DNA from: Methanobacteriota archaeon
GTDB taxonomy: Archaea > Thermoplasmatota > DTKX01 > VGTL01
Reading direction: 5' to 3'
Assembly (NCBI GenBank): GCA_016874675.1
Contig: VGTL01000029.1
Location: forward strand, 1-33,139
DNA length: 33,139 bases
Position 1 is the stretch's first letter, and each line of letters begins with the position of its first letter. Below, piece by piece: positions 1 to 7,849 of this stretch. The notes below the pieces were generated by a model, which worked only from the letters and a program-made list of their open reading frames with translations, had not been told where the DNA came from and searched no databases. The position numbers and the translations under genes are program-made.

Positions 1-42
1 ACCTTGCACTATCTTGTGTATGTCCAACCCTATCATTTCCAT
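1..42 (-). CDS. 5' end of an unidentified gene leaving the window
   Basis: On the minus strand an ATG at 42 opens a frame of 14 codons without a stop up to the window edge (MEMIGLDIHKIVQG). A GGAGG motif at 51-55 lies 8 nt upstream, a good Shine-Dalgarno spacing, and this decides the start. The gene would follow the minus-strand membrane-protein genes across the hairpin repeat at 82-375. No clear TATA box is visible between the repeat and this start, so it may be read through from upstream or have a weak promoter. Fourteen residues are too few to name a family. Confidence 0.45.
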   Translation of the reverse strand, partial: MEMIGLDIHKIVQG

Positions 43-81
43 GGCATGTGCCTCCATACCCCTTATGGAGGCGGCCGGCTT

Positions 82-375
82 TCAGCATGCCATCAAGGGA
101 GCAAGGCAGCAAGGGAAGGCAGAAAGGCAGAAAGGCAGGAAGGCAGCAAGGGAGCAGGGAAAGGCGGCAAGGGAACAAGGCATCAAGGGAGCAAGGGAGC
201 AAGGGAGCAAGGCAGGAAGGCAGCAAGGGAGCAGGGAAAGGCGGCAAGGGAGCAAGGCAGCAAGGGGACGACGGTTCGTTCCATACCCCCTGCTGCCTTT
301 CTGCCCTTCTGCCTTGCTGCCTTGCTGCCCCCCTTGCTGCCTTGCTGCCTTGCTGCCTTGCTGCCTTTCGACCAT
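82..375. repeat. Low-complexity inverted-repeat element R1 (8-bp units)
   Basis: The left part (about 96-268) is made of imperfect 8-bp units of the GGGAGCAA/GGCAGCAA type. The right part (about 291-370) is made of the complementary unit TTGCTGCC. The plus strand is thus purine-rich on the left and pyrimidine-rich on the right, and the transcript could fold into a long imperfect hairpin. The element begins about 10 nt after the stop codon of the minus-strand gene ending at 385 and fills nearly all of the 43-384 gap. All six frames across it read as repetitive peptides, which I take as non-coding. It belongs with similar elements near 6.2, 10.9, 18.1, 22.9 and 26.4 kb. Confidence 0.85.
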
Positions 376-384
376 CGCGCAGCG

Positions 385-1023
385 TCAATGACAGCGCAGG
401 TTCTCCGTGATCGCCGGAGTGACGCCCGCCCGGTGGAAGAAGCCCGCCGCCACCGAGACGAAGTTCTCGTTGCAGAACCAGGCCAGCACCGACATCCTGG
501 CCACGAGGACTTTCTGCCCCAGGGGGCCGGGCAGGGTGTTGTAGACGTCGAAGTCCTGCCTCACCGCCTCGTGGCCTTGGACGGTCGTCCTGCTCTCGCC
601 TGTGTAGCGCACGTCGACCTTGAGGCCGTACTCCTCGCGCAGGTAGTCCTCGGTGATGCCCTCGGCGTTGCGCAGCGCCGCGCTGTAGGCCCTGTCCGGG
701 ACCTGGATGGTCCGCACGGTCAGGACCACCACCACCGAGCGCTCCAGAGGGGCTACGTAGTCTATCTCGTAGGTGTAGGGCAGCGTCTGGTACACCTTCT
801 CGCTCGCGACGTAGTTCAGCCCCTCAAGGCGCGCCGGCTCCACCGGCCAGGAGAAGAACCCGACGTACATGAGCGCCACGAGCAGGTAGCAGGCGAGCCA
901 CATCCCGACGCGCCTTTTGAGGCTCACCTTCCCCTTGACGAGCGGCCTTTTAACAGGCGCCACCTCCGGGTCGCCGACCAGGATGACCCCCGGCTCCCGG
1001 CGCCCCTTGTCGCCGCCCGGCAA
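385..1023 (-). CDS. Single-pass membrane protein, unknown function
   Basis: A 212-residue protein with one clear membrane segment (about residues 40-58) after a basic N-terminal stretch. About 150 residues follow, probably outside the membrane. The start is a TTG directly after the TGA stop of the upstream gene (TGA then TTG, no spacer), with a GGGGGG run just upstream that can serve as ribosome binding site. The next in-frame ATG is residue 41, inside the membrane segment, so it is a poor start. It is the last gene of a minus-strand run that begins with the 986-residue surface protein, and a hairpin repeat follows its stop. I do not recognise a family. The exported part has a single Cys and no obvious catalytic motif. 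Confidence 0.75.
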   Translation of the reverse strand: MPGGDKGRREPGVILVGDPEVAPVKRPLVKGKVSLKRRVGMWLACYLLVALMYVGFFSWPVEPARLEGLNYVASEKVYQTLPYTYEIDYVAPLERSVVVVLTVRTIQVPDRAYSAALRNAEGITEDYLREEYGLKVDVRYTGESRTTVQGHEAVRQDFDVYNTLPGPLGQKVLVARMSVLAWFCNENFVSVAAGFFHRAGVTPAITENLRCH

Positions 1024-1332
1024 TCAGATCCCCCCCAGCAGGGCGATGACGATTATCAGCACGGCCGTAAGGACCAGCCCCTGCACGAGCTCCCATTTTC
1101 GCCGGGAGCGCCCGTACTCGAGGTAGCCCCCCAGGGCGGAGGTGCCCAGCATCACCGGGAAGAAGACGCTCCCCGGCATCCCGGCGTAGATGAAGAGCAC
1201 GGCCAGAATGCCCCAAAACGACGACACGCCCCCCAGGAGGTCGGATGTCCGCCCCTCCTCGAAGTACATCGCCGCGTTGTAGAGGAGCGCCGGCACGGGC
1301 GTGGCCGCCAGAAGGACGATCGCGGCGTCCAT
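1024..1332 (-). CDS. Small multi-pass membrane protein
   Basis: A 102-residue hydrophobic protein with three to four predicted membrane segments (about residues 3-22, 38-58, 53-70 and 82-101) and a short basic loop (GRSRRKW) before the last one. The ATG overlaps the TGA of the preceding 986-residue surface protein gene in a TGATG arrangement, so translation is probably coupled. The next gene starts immediately after its own stop. The context suggests that the two small membrane proteins work with or are made together with the surface protein, but no family is recognised and no function can be assigned. Confidence 0.75.
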   Translation of the reverse strand: MDAAIVLLAATPVPALLYNAAMYFEEGRTSDLLGGVSSFWGILAVLFIYAGMPGSVFFPVMLGTSALGGYLEYGRSRRKWELVQGLVLTAVLIIVIALLGGI

Positions 1333-4292
1333 CAGGGCCCCTCCCCGGGCGGCCGGGGGCCGCTCTCGCCCTCGTCGCCGGCGGAGGGGGGCCGCCTCGC
1401 GGCCAGCACGCCGATGAACAGCGCCGTCAGGGCGATGACCACTGCAAGCACAACGTAGACGGCAGTGTCCGACCCCCGGTCGGTCTCCGGCTCCGCCGGC
1501 GGCCGGGGCCTGGCCGGCTCCTCGAACGTCACGCTCCGGTCCAGCGAGGCGAGGTTGCCGGCCGCGTCGGCCGCCTCGATATGAATCGTGTTGGGGCCGG
1601 GCCGGAGGGACAGCCCGAAAGAGAAATTACCGTCGGGGGCCACCGCCACGGGTGCGCCGTTGACCGAGAGGGTCGCCCCGGGCTCGGTGCTGCCCCTGAG
1701 GACGAGGTCGGCCGAGCGGACGACGGTCCCGTTCTTCAGGTCGACGGTCACGGTTGGTGGGGTGCGGTCGAGAATCACCCGCACGGAGGCGGTCGCCCGG
1801 TTCCCGGCCCCGTCGACGGCCCGGACCTCTATGGTGTTCACGCCCTCCCGGAGCATCAGCTGGAGGGAGAAGAACGGCCCCTCCGGGGCGACCCCCGCCT
1901 CCCCGATGAACAGGCGCGCCCCGGGCTCGACGGTGCCCGAGACGGTCACGACGGCGCGCCCGGTGACCTCCCCGTTGCGGGGCGAGGTGACGGCCAGGGC
2001 GGGAGGGATGGTGTCGCGATCGACGCTCACCCGGGCGCGCCCGACGTTCCCGGCGGCGTCGCGGGCCGCGACGGTCAGGTTGTTTCGGCCCTCCTGGAGA
2101 GGCACCTCGGCGGAGAACTGGCCCAGGTAGAACGGCACCGTCTCGCCGTTGACCGTGACCGTGCAGCCCGGCTCGGTCCGGCCGGTGAGCTCGATGGTGG
2201 TGGTGTTCACCAGCGTGCCGGCCGGCGGATAGGTTATGTTCACTGCGGGCGGCACTGTGTCGACCCTGACGGTCAGAAGGGCCCGGGCGGTGTTGCCGCT
2301 GGCGTCGGCCGCCTCGACCGTTATCTGGTTGGCGCCCTCCAGGAGGTCCAGCGTGGCGTTCCATTCCGATGTGCCGCCGGCGACCACCCAGGCTCCGGCG
2401 CCGGCGCGCAGGCGGACGGAGGAGACGCCCCGGTCGTCGGAGGCGGTCCCCTCGAACCGGACGGAGGTCCGGTTCAGGAGCGTGTTGTTCGCCGGGGAGG
2501 CGAACTCCACGGACGGCGCGTTGACGTCGCCCAGTTTCAGCGTGAGGTCCAGGTTCCGGTTCAGGTTGACCGTAAGGTTGCGGAAGAGGCCGTCCTTGGA
2601 TGCGCTGAGGGAGTGCGGGGTGAAGTAGGTGGTGCGGTTCCACTCGCGGATGTGCTCGGTGATCTCCTGGCGGGGGATTCTGCCGTCGGGGCCGGACTGG
2701 ATGGAGGACAGGAGCTTGCCGGTGCGATTGGAGATCGAGAGGATTGCGCCGTCGGCAGGGGTGCTGTTCAGATACCGGATGGTCGCGTCGAGGTACCAGC
2801 CGACCCCGAAAGAGGCACCCGGTTCCACGGAGACCAGCTCGCTTTGGAATGAGAGGTTCAGGGCCCGGCAAATCCCGCCGGAGACATATATCTGGAGCCG
2901 GTTCCCTCCTTGTATCCGGGAATCCCGGATATCTATGCTGCCGCCGCAGACCACGATTGCGGCCTCCCGGCCGTCCGGCTTCTCCGGACCGATGAACTCG
3001 CATCGTGAAACGCTGCCATTACTGATATTTCCACATGTCAAGGCGTTCGAGGCGACCTGAAATGTTGAATTATCCAGCCGGAAATCCCTCCTTCTGGTGT
3101 CCAGCGCGCCCCGGACAACGATGCAATAATCCGAGGCGATGCTTGGCATGAAAGTACAATTCTGAACGGAGAGCCATCCGCTATCGAGCAGGATGGATGC
3201 GTCTTTATCGCCGATGAATATCGAATTCTCTACGGTTGCGTTGCACGGCCCGAAGGTGCTCATGTCCATGGACCAGTTGAGATCCCTGAAAGTGCAGTTC
3301 CTCACCAGAATCGAACTATCGGGCCCGACCTGCATCCCGACGGCCCAGATGCTGGCGACGTCCGCTCGGATGAAGTCGCAATCTTCTACATGCATGGTGA
3401 TGTCAAACCCGGTCAACCCGAATACGGATTTGAGCGTGCAGGACTGAACGCTGGCGTTCGGTCCGCAGTTTACGGACAATCCACATTCGTTGAAGAAACA
3501 ATCCACGATGTTCACGTCCGATGATGGCCCGAGGCCGTGGAAATAGCCGCAATTGATTCCGATATCGCAGTCTTTGAACGTGCAGTCCTGGACATTGGTA
3601 TGGTGGCCTGGATGGAGACCGAGGCCAGGGGTGTCCACGCTCCCGATGAACGTGCAATCGGCAATGCTCGAATACGGTCCGCCGATTGCACCTTGGGTGC
3701 AGTTCCGAACGGTGAGATGGGCCAGCCGGACCCCGGCGCCGAAGAAGACACCGGTTTCGGAGTCGCTGACCGTCGTGCCGTCCAGTACTGGCGAGAGCCC
3801 GTCGGCTATGGAGAGCGTGCCTTGAAGGCGGCAGCCGGAGAACACGGCTGATGAGGAGGAGAGCCTCACCCAGACACTGCCGCCGGATCTGTCGAAAGCG
3901 CATCCGCGGATGTCCGTCCCCCCGGACAGCTCGAAGCTCAGGTTGGAGGCGATGCCCACGACGAAGCGGCAATTGCGCGCCGAGAGTCTCGCTCCCTCCG
4001 CGACCGTGACGGTCTGGAGCGCCCCCGTCAGGTTGCCGCGCAATGTCACATTGTCCAGGGTCAGGTTGGCGCCCAGGACCGTCAGGTCACCTCCCAGGTA
4101 GATCGTCTCGTTCTCGACCCAGGTGTCCTGCGTGATGACCCAGTCGCCGGACGAGGGCGGCGGATAGTCCCCGCCGCCGTCCGACCAGACCGGCACGGCC
4201 GGCCCCAGGAGCACAAACAGCGCGACCGGCGCCAGCGCCCCCCGCCTGGCGGCCGATGCCGCCCGGTCCACGGCCCCCCTGTTCCTCGGCAC
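1332..4292 (-). CDS. Membrane-anchored surface protein: beta-helix plus four Ig-like repeats
   Basis: A 986-residue exported protein. It has an N-terminal signal segment (about residues 18-37). A long right-handed beta-helix-like region (about 45-500) carries many short repeats of the type 'NCTF' and 'DCxF' with frequent Asn and Cys, as in parallel beta-helix surface proteins. Four tandem modules of about 85 residues (about 590-930) follow, with the pattern 'PPxVxVxxPxxGxxVxxxxxxxxGxxEPGxxxxVNG...EGxNxxxVxAxDxAGNxA', typical of bacterial/archaeal Ig-like repeats. A membrane helix lies near 945-968, followed by a basic and then Pro/Gly-rich cytoplasmic tail. The start is GTG at 4292, 28 nt from a TATA box, which fits a leaderless mRNA. 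The middle of the gene (about 3.0-3.9 kb) is much richer in AT than the rest. The probable role is adhesion or cell-surface structure; the ligand is unknown. Confidence 0.85.
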   Translation of the reverse strand: MPRNRGAVDRAASAARRGALAPVALFVLLGPAVPVWSDGGGDYPPPSSGDWVITQDTWVENETIYLGGDLTVLGANLTLDNVTLRGNLTGALQTVTVAEGARLSARNCRFVVGIASNLSFELSGGTDIRGCAFDRSGGSVWVRLSSSSAVFSGCRLQGTLSIADGLSPVLDGTTVSDSETGVFFGAGVRLAHLTVRNCTQGAIGGPYSSIADCTFIGSVDTPGLGLHPGHHTNVQDCTFKDCDIGINCGYFHGLGPSSDVNIVDCFFNECGLSVNCGPNASVQSCTLKSVFGLTGFDITMHVEDCDFIRADVASIWAVGMQVGPDSSILVRNCTFRDLNWSMDMSTFGPCNATVENSIFIGDKDASILLDSGWLSVQNCTFMPSIASDYCIVVRGALDTRRRDFRLDNSTFQVASNALTCGNISNGSVSRCEFIGPEKPDGREAAIVVCGGSIDIRDSRIQGGNRLQIYVSGGICRALNLSFQSELVSVEPGASFGVGWYLDATIRYLNSTPADGAILSISNRTGKLLSSIQSGPDGRIPRQEITEHIREWNRTTYFTPHSLSASKDGLFRNLTVNLNRNLDLTLKLGDVNAPSVEFASPANNTLLNRTSVRFEGTASDDRGVSSVRLRAGAGAWVVAGGTSEWNATLDLLEGANQITVEAADASGNTARALLTVRVDTVPPAVNITYPPAGTLVNTTTIELTGRTEPGCTVTVNGETVPFYLGQFSAEVPLQEGRNNLTVAARDAAGNVGRARVSVDRDTIPPALAVTSPRNGEVTGRAVVTVSGTVEPGARLFIGEAGVAPEGPFFSLQLMLREGVNTIEVRAVDGAGNRATASVRVILDRTPPTVTVDLKNGTVVRSADLVLRGSTEPGATLSVNGAPVAVAPDGNFSFGLSLRPGPNTIHIEAADAAGNLASLDRSVTFEEPARPRPPAEPETDRGSDTAVYVVLAVVIALTALFIGVLAARRPPSAGDEGESGPRPPGEGP

Positions 4293-4315
4293 GCCATCTC
4301 AATGGTCTTCCTATG

Positions 4316-4325
4316 GATATTAAAG
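4316..4325 (-). promoter_or_regulatory. TATA box of the beta-helix surface protein gene
   Basis: On the minus strand the sequence reads CTTTAATATC, an archaeal TATA-like box whose centre is about 28 nt upstream of the GTG start at 4292. This places the transcription start at or next to the start codon, so the mRNA is probably leaderless. It is an AT-rich island in GC-rich DNA. Confidence 0.6.
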
Positions 4326-4329
4326 TTGA

Positions 4330-4363
4330 GGGCCGGCCCCGCAGCCGGCCGGGCGGCCGGCCC
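4330..4363. repeat. GC-rich stem-loop at the end of the UbiA gene
   Basis: GGGCCGGCC at 4330-4338 and GGCCGGCCC at 4355-4363 form a perfect 9-bp stem with a 16-nt loop. The right arm reaches the TAG stop of the minus-strand prenyltransferase gene, and the left arm abuts the promoter of the next minus-strand gene. It could mark the mRNA 3' end or separate the two transcription units. No long T tract follows on the minus strand, so it is not a typical archaeal terminator. Confidence 0.5.
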
Positions 4364-5415
4364 TAGCTGTCCACCCAGCCGCCCCATGCGGGAGGCGGCG
4401 CCCGGCGCGCCGCCGCCCGCCGGCCCGGCCGGGCCGCCGGCAGCCGGAGCCTGAACTCCGCCCCCGACTGCAGGGCCGAGCCGACCACATACCCCCCGAA
4501 GACGAAGACCGCGAGCAGCAGGAACCCCCAAAGCCCGGCGCCGATTATCGCGATGGCCGCCCCCGCCGGATAGCTGAGCAGGAGGTCTCCGAGCAGCAGG
4601 CGCACGTACTGGGGCCGGGTCTTTTGGCCGATGAACTCGCGCAATGTGAAGTACTGGACCGGATAGCCCACCGAGACCACGATCAGGACATAGGCCATGG
4701 GGACGCTCGCGATGAGGATGGGCAAAGTGCAGAAGAGGAGGAATGCAGCCTTGATGCCTGCACCGTACAGGAAGTACGGGTGGCGCGTCGTGAGGCCCCG
4801 GGCGGAGGAGGCGCCGGTCCTGACCGCGATGCTCGGGATGCCGAAGCGCCGGTCGCCGTCGGCGTCCTTGAGGTTGTTGCCCCACTGGGCGAAGAGGTTG
4901 AGCGAGGCGACCACCCCGACGAGCGACCAGGTCAGGACTGTCGGCATCCCGGTCGCCAGCGCGCCGAAGACGGCGTAGGCGCCGAAGCCGACGCACTGGG
5001 CGAAGTCGTTGGCCAGGAAGGTCCGCTTCCCGCCCGTGCAGTACCAGAGCATCCAGAGCGTGGCGACGAGCATCGCGATGAACGCCGGGACGCCGAACAC
5101 CGCGAGTGCCGTGAGAAGCGACACCGGGACGCAGCAGGCGACGAGGCCCCGGGCGTCGTCGGGGGAGAGCGCCCCGCTGACCAGCGGCTTTCGCCAAAGC
5201 TCCCTCACCGACGAGTCGAGCTTGCGGTCCCAAAGCTCGTTCATCGCGGCGCCGCCCATGTGGGCGAAGACCGAGATGACCGCGAGCCAGAGAACGTCGG
5301 CCGGGGACGGCCCGCGGCTCGCGGAGAGGCTGCCCAGGACGGCTATCGCAGCCGTGACCGGTATGCCCTGCACCCTCCCGACATCCATGAAAGCCCGGAA
5401 CCTTCGGACCGACAT
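4363..5415 (-). CDS. UbiA-family prenyltransferase
   Basis: A 350-residue polytopic membrane protein of the UbiA superfamily, which joins a polyprenyl diphosphate to an acceptor within the membrane. The first Asp-rich motif is NELWDRKLD (N59, D63, D67) and the second is DADGDRRFG (D184, D188), the two Mg-diphosphate binding sites. About eight hydrophobic segments fill residues 15-325, and the C-terminus is an Arg/Ala/Pro-rich tail of about 30 residues. Archaeal members include digeranylgeranylglyceryl phosphate synthase (membrane lipid) and quinone or heme prenyltransferases; the sequence alone does not tell me which this is. The start is ATG at 5415. The gene is transcribed divergently from the HTH_10 regulator through a common AT-rich region. 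Confidence 0.88.
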   Translation of the reverse strand: MSVRRFRAFMDVGRVQGIPVTAAIAVLGSLSASRGPSPADVLWLAVISVFAHMGGAAMNELWDRKLDSSVRELWRKPLVSGALSPDDARGLVACCVPVSLLTALAVFGVPAFIAMLVATLWMLWYCTGGKRTFLANDFAQCVGFGAYAVFGALATGMPTVLTWSLVGVVASLNLFAQWGNNLKDADGDRRFGIPSIAVRTGASSARGLTTRHPYFLYGAGIKAAFLLFCTLPILIASVPMAYVLIVVSVGYPVQYFTLREFIGQKTRPQYVRLLLGDLLLSYPAGAAIAIIGAGLWGFLLLAVFVFGGYVVGSALQSGAEFRLRLPAARPGRRAAARRAPPPAWGGWVDS

Positions 5416-5444
5416 GAGGCCACCGTGCCATTTCTTGGACTGCG

Positions 5445-5460
5445 AAAACTATATCTATTG
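5445..5460. promoter_or_regulatory. Shared TATA region between UbiA and HTH_10 genes
   Basis: The only AT-rich patch between the divergent starts at 5415 and 5475 is AAAACTATATCTATTG. On the plus strand its TATAT core (5450-5454) is about 23 nt from the ATG at 5475, which suggests a near-leaderless regulator mRNA. On the minus strand AGATATAGTTTT is about 37 nt from the ATG at 5415, which gives a short leader. One core may serve both directions, so the two genes may compete for TBP binding. Regulation by the adjacent HTH protein is possible but not shown. Confidence 0.55.
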
Positions 5461-5474
5461 AGGTTTACATGTAA

Positions 5475-6134
5475 ATGGCCATGATACCCCTCCTGAAAAT
5501 GGTGCTCGAGTTCCCCCTTCGCGGCCAGTACGGCTTCGATTTCAACCGCCTGTTCGAGAAGGTGAGGCGCATATCGACGGTCTCGGCGCTGCTGTATACC
5601 TCGGAGCGATTCGTGCTGGTACAGAAGGTGGAGTGGAGGGGCGCGCCGGACCTGGAGGCCGCGACGTACCTGGGCTTCATCCACGAGGTGGTGGAGCTCC
5701 ACCGCGAGAAGGGGGCCTCGCTTCTCATGGTCTTCGGGAAATACCCCGACATCCTCTCCGAGCTCATCGATGTCATAATCAACGAGTTTAGGTGCTTCTT
5801 CGACTTCCCGCTGGTCAACGAGCCCGGCCGGATGGAGGTGCCGGTGGTCGGCACGCGCGAGAACCTCCAAAAGATTTTGGGCTTTCTCGAGGGCAACTTC
5901 GAGCACCGGGTGCTCTCCCTGACCAACTACTACGTCAAGGGCAAGGACATCCTTTCGGCGCTGACCCCGAGGCAGTACGAGATGCTCGAGGAGGCCCACC
6001 GGCGGGGCTACTACGACCTCCCCAAGCGGACCGGGGTGCGCCGGCTCGCCGAGCGCAAGCGGACCTCCCACACGGCCGTCGCCAACCACCTGCGCAAGGC
6101 GGAAAAGAAGATAATGGACGCGCTGTTCGTGTAA
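5475..6134 (+). CDS. Bat-type HTH_10 transcriptional regulator
   Basis: A 219-residue protein. Residues 160-217 match the HTH_10 domain of archaeal bacterio-opsin-activator-like regulators: the 'LTPRQYEMLEEAHRRGYYDLP' opening is followed by 'LAERKRTSHTAVANHLRKAEKKIMDALF'. The N-terminal 155 residues are the sensory part usual for this family, of unknown ligand, with several aromatic and hydrophobic strands but no obvious PAS or GAF signature and a single Cys (107). It is expected to bind DNA through the C-terminus. It is divergent from the UbiA gene and shares the promoter patch with it, so that gene and itself are the first candidate targets. The stop at 6134 is followed within 2 nt by repeat R2. 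Confidence 0.9.
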   Translation: MAMIPLLKMVLEFPLRGQYGFDFNRLFEKVRRISTVSALLYTSERFVLVQKVEWRGAPDLEAATYLGFIHEVVELHREKGASLLMVFGKYPDILSELIDVIINEFRCFFDFPLVNEPGRMEVPVVGTRENLQKILGFLEGNFEHRVLSLTNYYVKGKDILSALTPRQYEMLEEAHRRGYYDLPKRTGVRRLAERKRTSHTAVANHLRKAEKKIMDALFV

Positions 6135-6135
6135 G

Positions 6136-6371
6136 GCGCAAGGCGCATGGCGCAAGGCTTGAGGCGCGAGGGTCAAGGCGCAAGGGGCAAGGGGGATTAT
6201 GGACATTCTTGGATTCCTCCCCCTTGATCCTTCCCACTTCCCCCTTGCCCCTTCGCCCCATGCGCCCTGCGCCCTGCGCCTTGCGCCTTCGCCCCATGCG
6301 CCCTGCGCCCTGCGCCTTGCGCCTTCGCCCCATGCGCCCTGCGCCCTGCGCCTTGCGCCTTGCGCCTTCCC
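6136..6371. repeat. Inverted-repeat element R2 with a 36-bp tandem triplication
   Basis: Between the converging stops at 6134 and 6372 lies a left arm of GGCGCAA-type heptamers (about 6136-6196), a spacer, and a right arm of TTGCGCC-type heptamers (about 6240-6371). Within the right arm a 36-bp block is present three times in perfect tandem at 6252-6287, 6288-6323 and 6324-6359. Each block is itself made of GCGCC(C/T)T units. The arms are complementary and could form a long stem. I see no gene in this stretch. Confidence 0.9.
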
Positions 6372-6809
6372 TCAAAGTTCCTTGAACATCTTCCAGTGCG
6401 GGATGCAGCCGTAGAGCGTGTAGGAGGTGTCGAATACCGAGTAGCCGCATCTCTCGTAGAACGGGACGGCCGGCTCCCGGGCGTTGAACCAGGCTATACG
6501 GACGCAGCGCTTTCTGGCCTCCCTCTCGAGCGCGCGCAGGAGCCTTTGGGCGATGCCCCGATGGCGGAAGCGGCGCTCGACGCCCATGTAGCGGAACTGG
6601 GCGACGTCCGGCCCGCTCAGGTGCATCCGGGCGACGCCGACGACCCGCCGGCCCTCCACGGCCATCAGGTGGACCGCCACCTTCTCGAGCCCGTCGCGCT
6701 CGGAGCCCTTGGGCTGGTGCCAGGGGCGCCTCAGAGTGTACCAGCGGGTCTGGTAGTACCCGGCGAAGTCCCGCGCGCTCCTTGGCCGGCGGATGACGAT
6801 TCCGGACAA
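6372..6809 (-). CDS. GNAT family N-acetyltransferase
   Basis: A 145-residue protein with the GNAT fold signature. Motif A is 'VERRFRHRGIAQRLLRALEREA', with the acetyl-CoA pyrophosphate loop R82-H-R-G85-I-A87. The late motif 'NAREPAVPFYERCGY' (109-123) is typical of motif B. The length is normal for a stand-alone acetyltransferase; the acceptor (amine, peptide N-terminus or antibiotic) cannot be told. The start is TTG at 6809, supported by GGAGAGG about 7 nt upstream and no in-frame ATG or GTG nearby. It converges on the HTH_10 gene across R2 and is divergent from the Dus gene. Confidence 0.88.
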   Translation of the reverse strand: MSGIVIRRPRSARDFAGYYQTRWYTLRRPWHQPKGSERDGLEKVAVHLMAVEGRRVVGVARMHLSGPDVAQFRYMGVERRFRHRGIAQRLLRALEREARKRCVRIAWFNAREPAVPFYERCGYSVFDTSYTLYGCIPHWKMFKEL

Positions 6810-6844
6810 CCCACGGCCTCTCCGTCTTCACGGCCCCCATCCAC

Positions 6845-6860
6845 GGATTATTATTTAAGC
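6845..6860. promoter_or_regulatory. Shared TATA region between GNAT and Dus genes
   Basis: The AT-rich patch GGATTATTATTTAAGC lies between starts at 6809 (minus) and 6882 (plus). TTATTTAA (6851-6858) is about 27 nt from the plus ATG, which fits a leaderless Dus mRNA. The minus-strand reading CTTAAATAATAATCC is about 43 nt from the TTG start, which gives a short leader containing the GGAGAGG ribosome binding site. Confidence 0.55.
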
Positions 6861-6881
6861 AATCCCGGCGCTGGGGGTCCG

Positions 6882-7835
6882 ATGCGCCTGGGCAATCTGC
6901 TCATCGACAATCCCTTCGTCCAGGCCCCGATGGCCGGGTGGACGGACGCCCCCTTCCGGACCGTCGCCCGCCGTTTCCACGACGGGCTTCTATACACCGA
7001 GATGGTCAGCGCCGAGGCCCTCTGCCGCGGCAACAGGCGGACGCTCGACTATTGCCGCATCGACGAGCGCCACCACCCGGTGGCGCTCCAGCTCGTCGGG
7101 CACGACGCGGGCCGGCTCGCCGAGGCCGCCCGCATCGCCGCAAGGTTCCGGCCGGACTTCATCGACCTGAACGCCGGGTGCCCGGACCTGAAGATGATCA
7201 TGCAGGGGTCCGGGGGCGCGCTTCTCAGGAAGCCGGAGAAGCTAGCGGCCATCGTTTCGAAGGTCGCCGGGTCCGTCAGGACGCCGGTCTCGGTGAAGCT
7301 CCGGCTGGGGTGGGGCCGCGACGACTCGGTCCGCATCGGAAAGATGCTGGAGGGGACAGGGGCCGCCTTCCTGACGTTCAACTGCTACATGGTGACCCAG
7401 GGCCATTCGGGGCCGGGCGACCGGGAGGCGCTGAGGCGCGTGGTGGAGGAGGTGGACCTGCCCGTCATTGCGAATGGCGGCGTCCGCGACGAGGAGGACG
7501 CGGTGGCGATGCTGAAGTTCACCGGCGCCGGGGGCGTGATGATGGGCCGCTCGACGCGGGGCCGGCCGGACCGCCCGAAGACTGCGTGCGATTTGCTGAA
7601 CGAGGGGACGTTCAAGGGGATGGACATTGAAACGCTCGGAAAAACGGTGAGGGAGCACGCCCGGCTCGAGTGCGGGATGTTCGGCGAGGAGCGCGGGATG
7701 GGGCGCATGCGCAAGCACCTGCACTGGTACCTGAAGGCGGGCGGGGCCGACAACCGGAAACTGCCGGTGGACCGGCTCTCGACCATGGAGGGGCTGGACC
7801 GTTTGCTCGAGCGCGCCCTCGGCCATTCCCGCTGA
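6882..7835 (+). CDS. tRNA-dihydrouridine synthase family protein
   Basis: A 317-residue FMN TIM-barrel protein of the Dus family (COG0042), which reduces uridines in the tRNA D-loop and elsewhere. Family marks are 'APMAGWTDAPFR' near the N-terminus, 'NAGCPDLKMIMQGSGGALL' with the catalytic Cys at 100, 'PVSVKLRLGW', 'VIANGGVRDEEDA' and 'GVMMGRSTRGRP', the last two forming the phosphate-binding end of the barrel. The usual 'HGRT' stretch after strand 5 is replaced by 'FNCYMVTQGHSGPGD', so the conserved FMN/substrate His is displaced or absent. The start ATG at 6882 is chosen because the TATA box is 27 nt upstream; an open frame upstream is non-coding. Dus activity is likely, but the substitution leaves room for another flavin-dependent reaction. 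Confidence 0.85.
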   Translation: MRLGNLLIDNPFVQAPMAGWTDAPFRTVARRFHDGLLYTEMVSAEALCRGNRRTLDYCRIDERHHPVALQLVGHDAGRLAEAARIAARFRPDFIDLNAGCPDLKMIMQGSGGALLRKPEKLAAIVSKVAGSVRTPVSVKLRLGWGRDDSVRIGKMLEGTGAAFLTFNCYMVTQGHSGPGDREALRRVVEEVDLPVIANGGVRDEEDAVAMLKFTGAGGVMMGRSTRGRPDRPKTACDLLNEGTFKGMDIETLGKTVREHARLECGMFGEERGMGRMRKHLHWYLKAGGADNRKLPVDRLSTMEGLDRLLERALGHSR

Positions 7836-7849
7836 AATGACGGGGCGCC

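Noticed and set aside
82-375. CRISPR array at R1 (and at R2, R4, R5)
   Set aside because: Units are 7-8 bp, contiguous and without unique spacers; arms are inverted. No cas gene is nearby.
4-1458. Plus-strand open frame running through R1 and across the small membrane protein genes
   Set aside because: Its first part is translated repeat and the rest is antisense to three coupled minus-strand genes.
6252-6359. Repetitive peptide encoded by the 36-bp triplication
   Set aside because: The frame is open only because 36 is a multiple of 3; there is no start signal, and it lies in a hairpin repeat between converging genes.
6360-6881. Upstream extension of the Dus frame
   Set aside because: The extra 174 codons are antisense to the GNAT gene and lie upstream of the TATA box at 6851-6858; family homology starts at ATG 6882.
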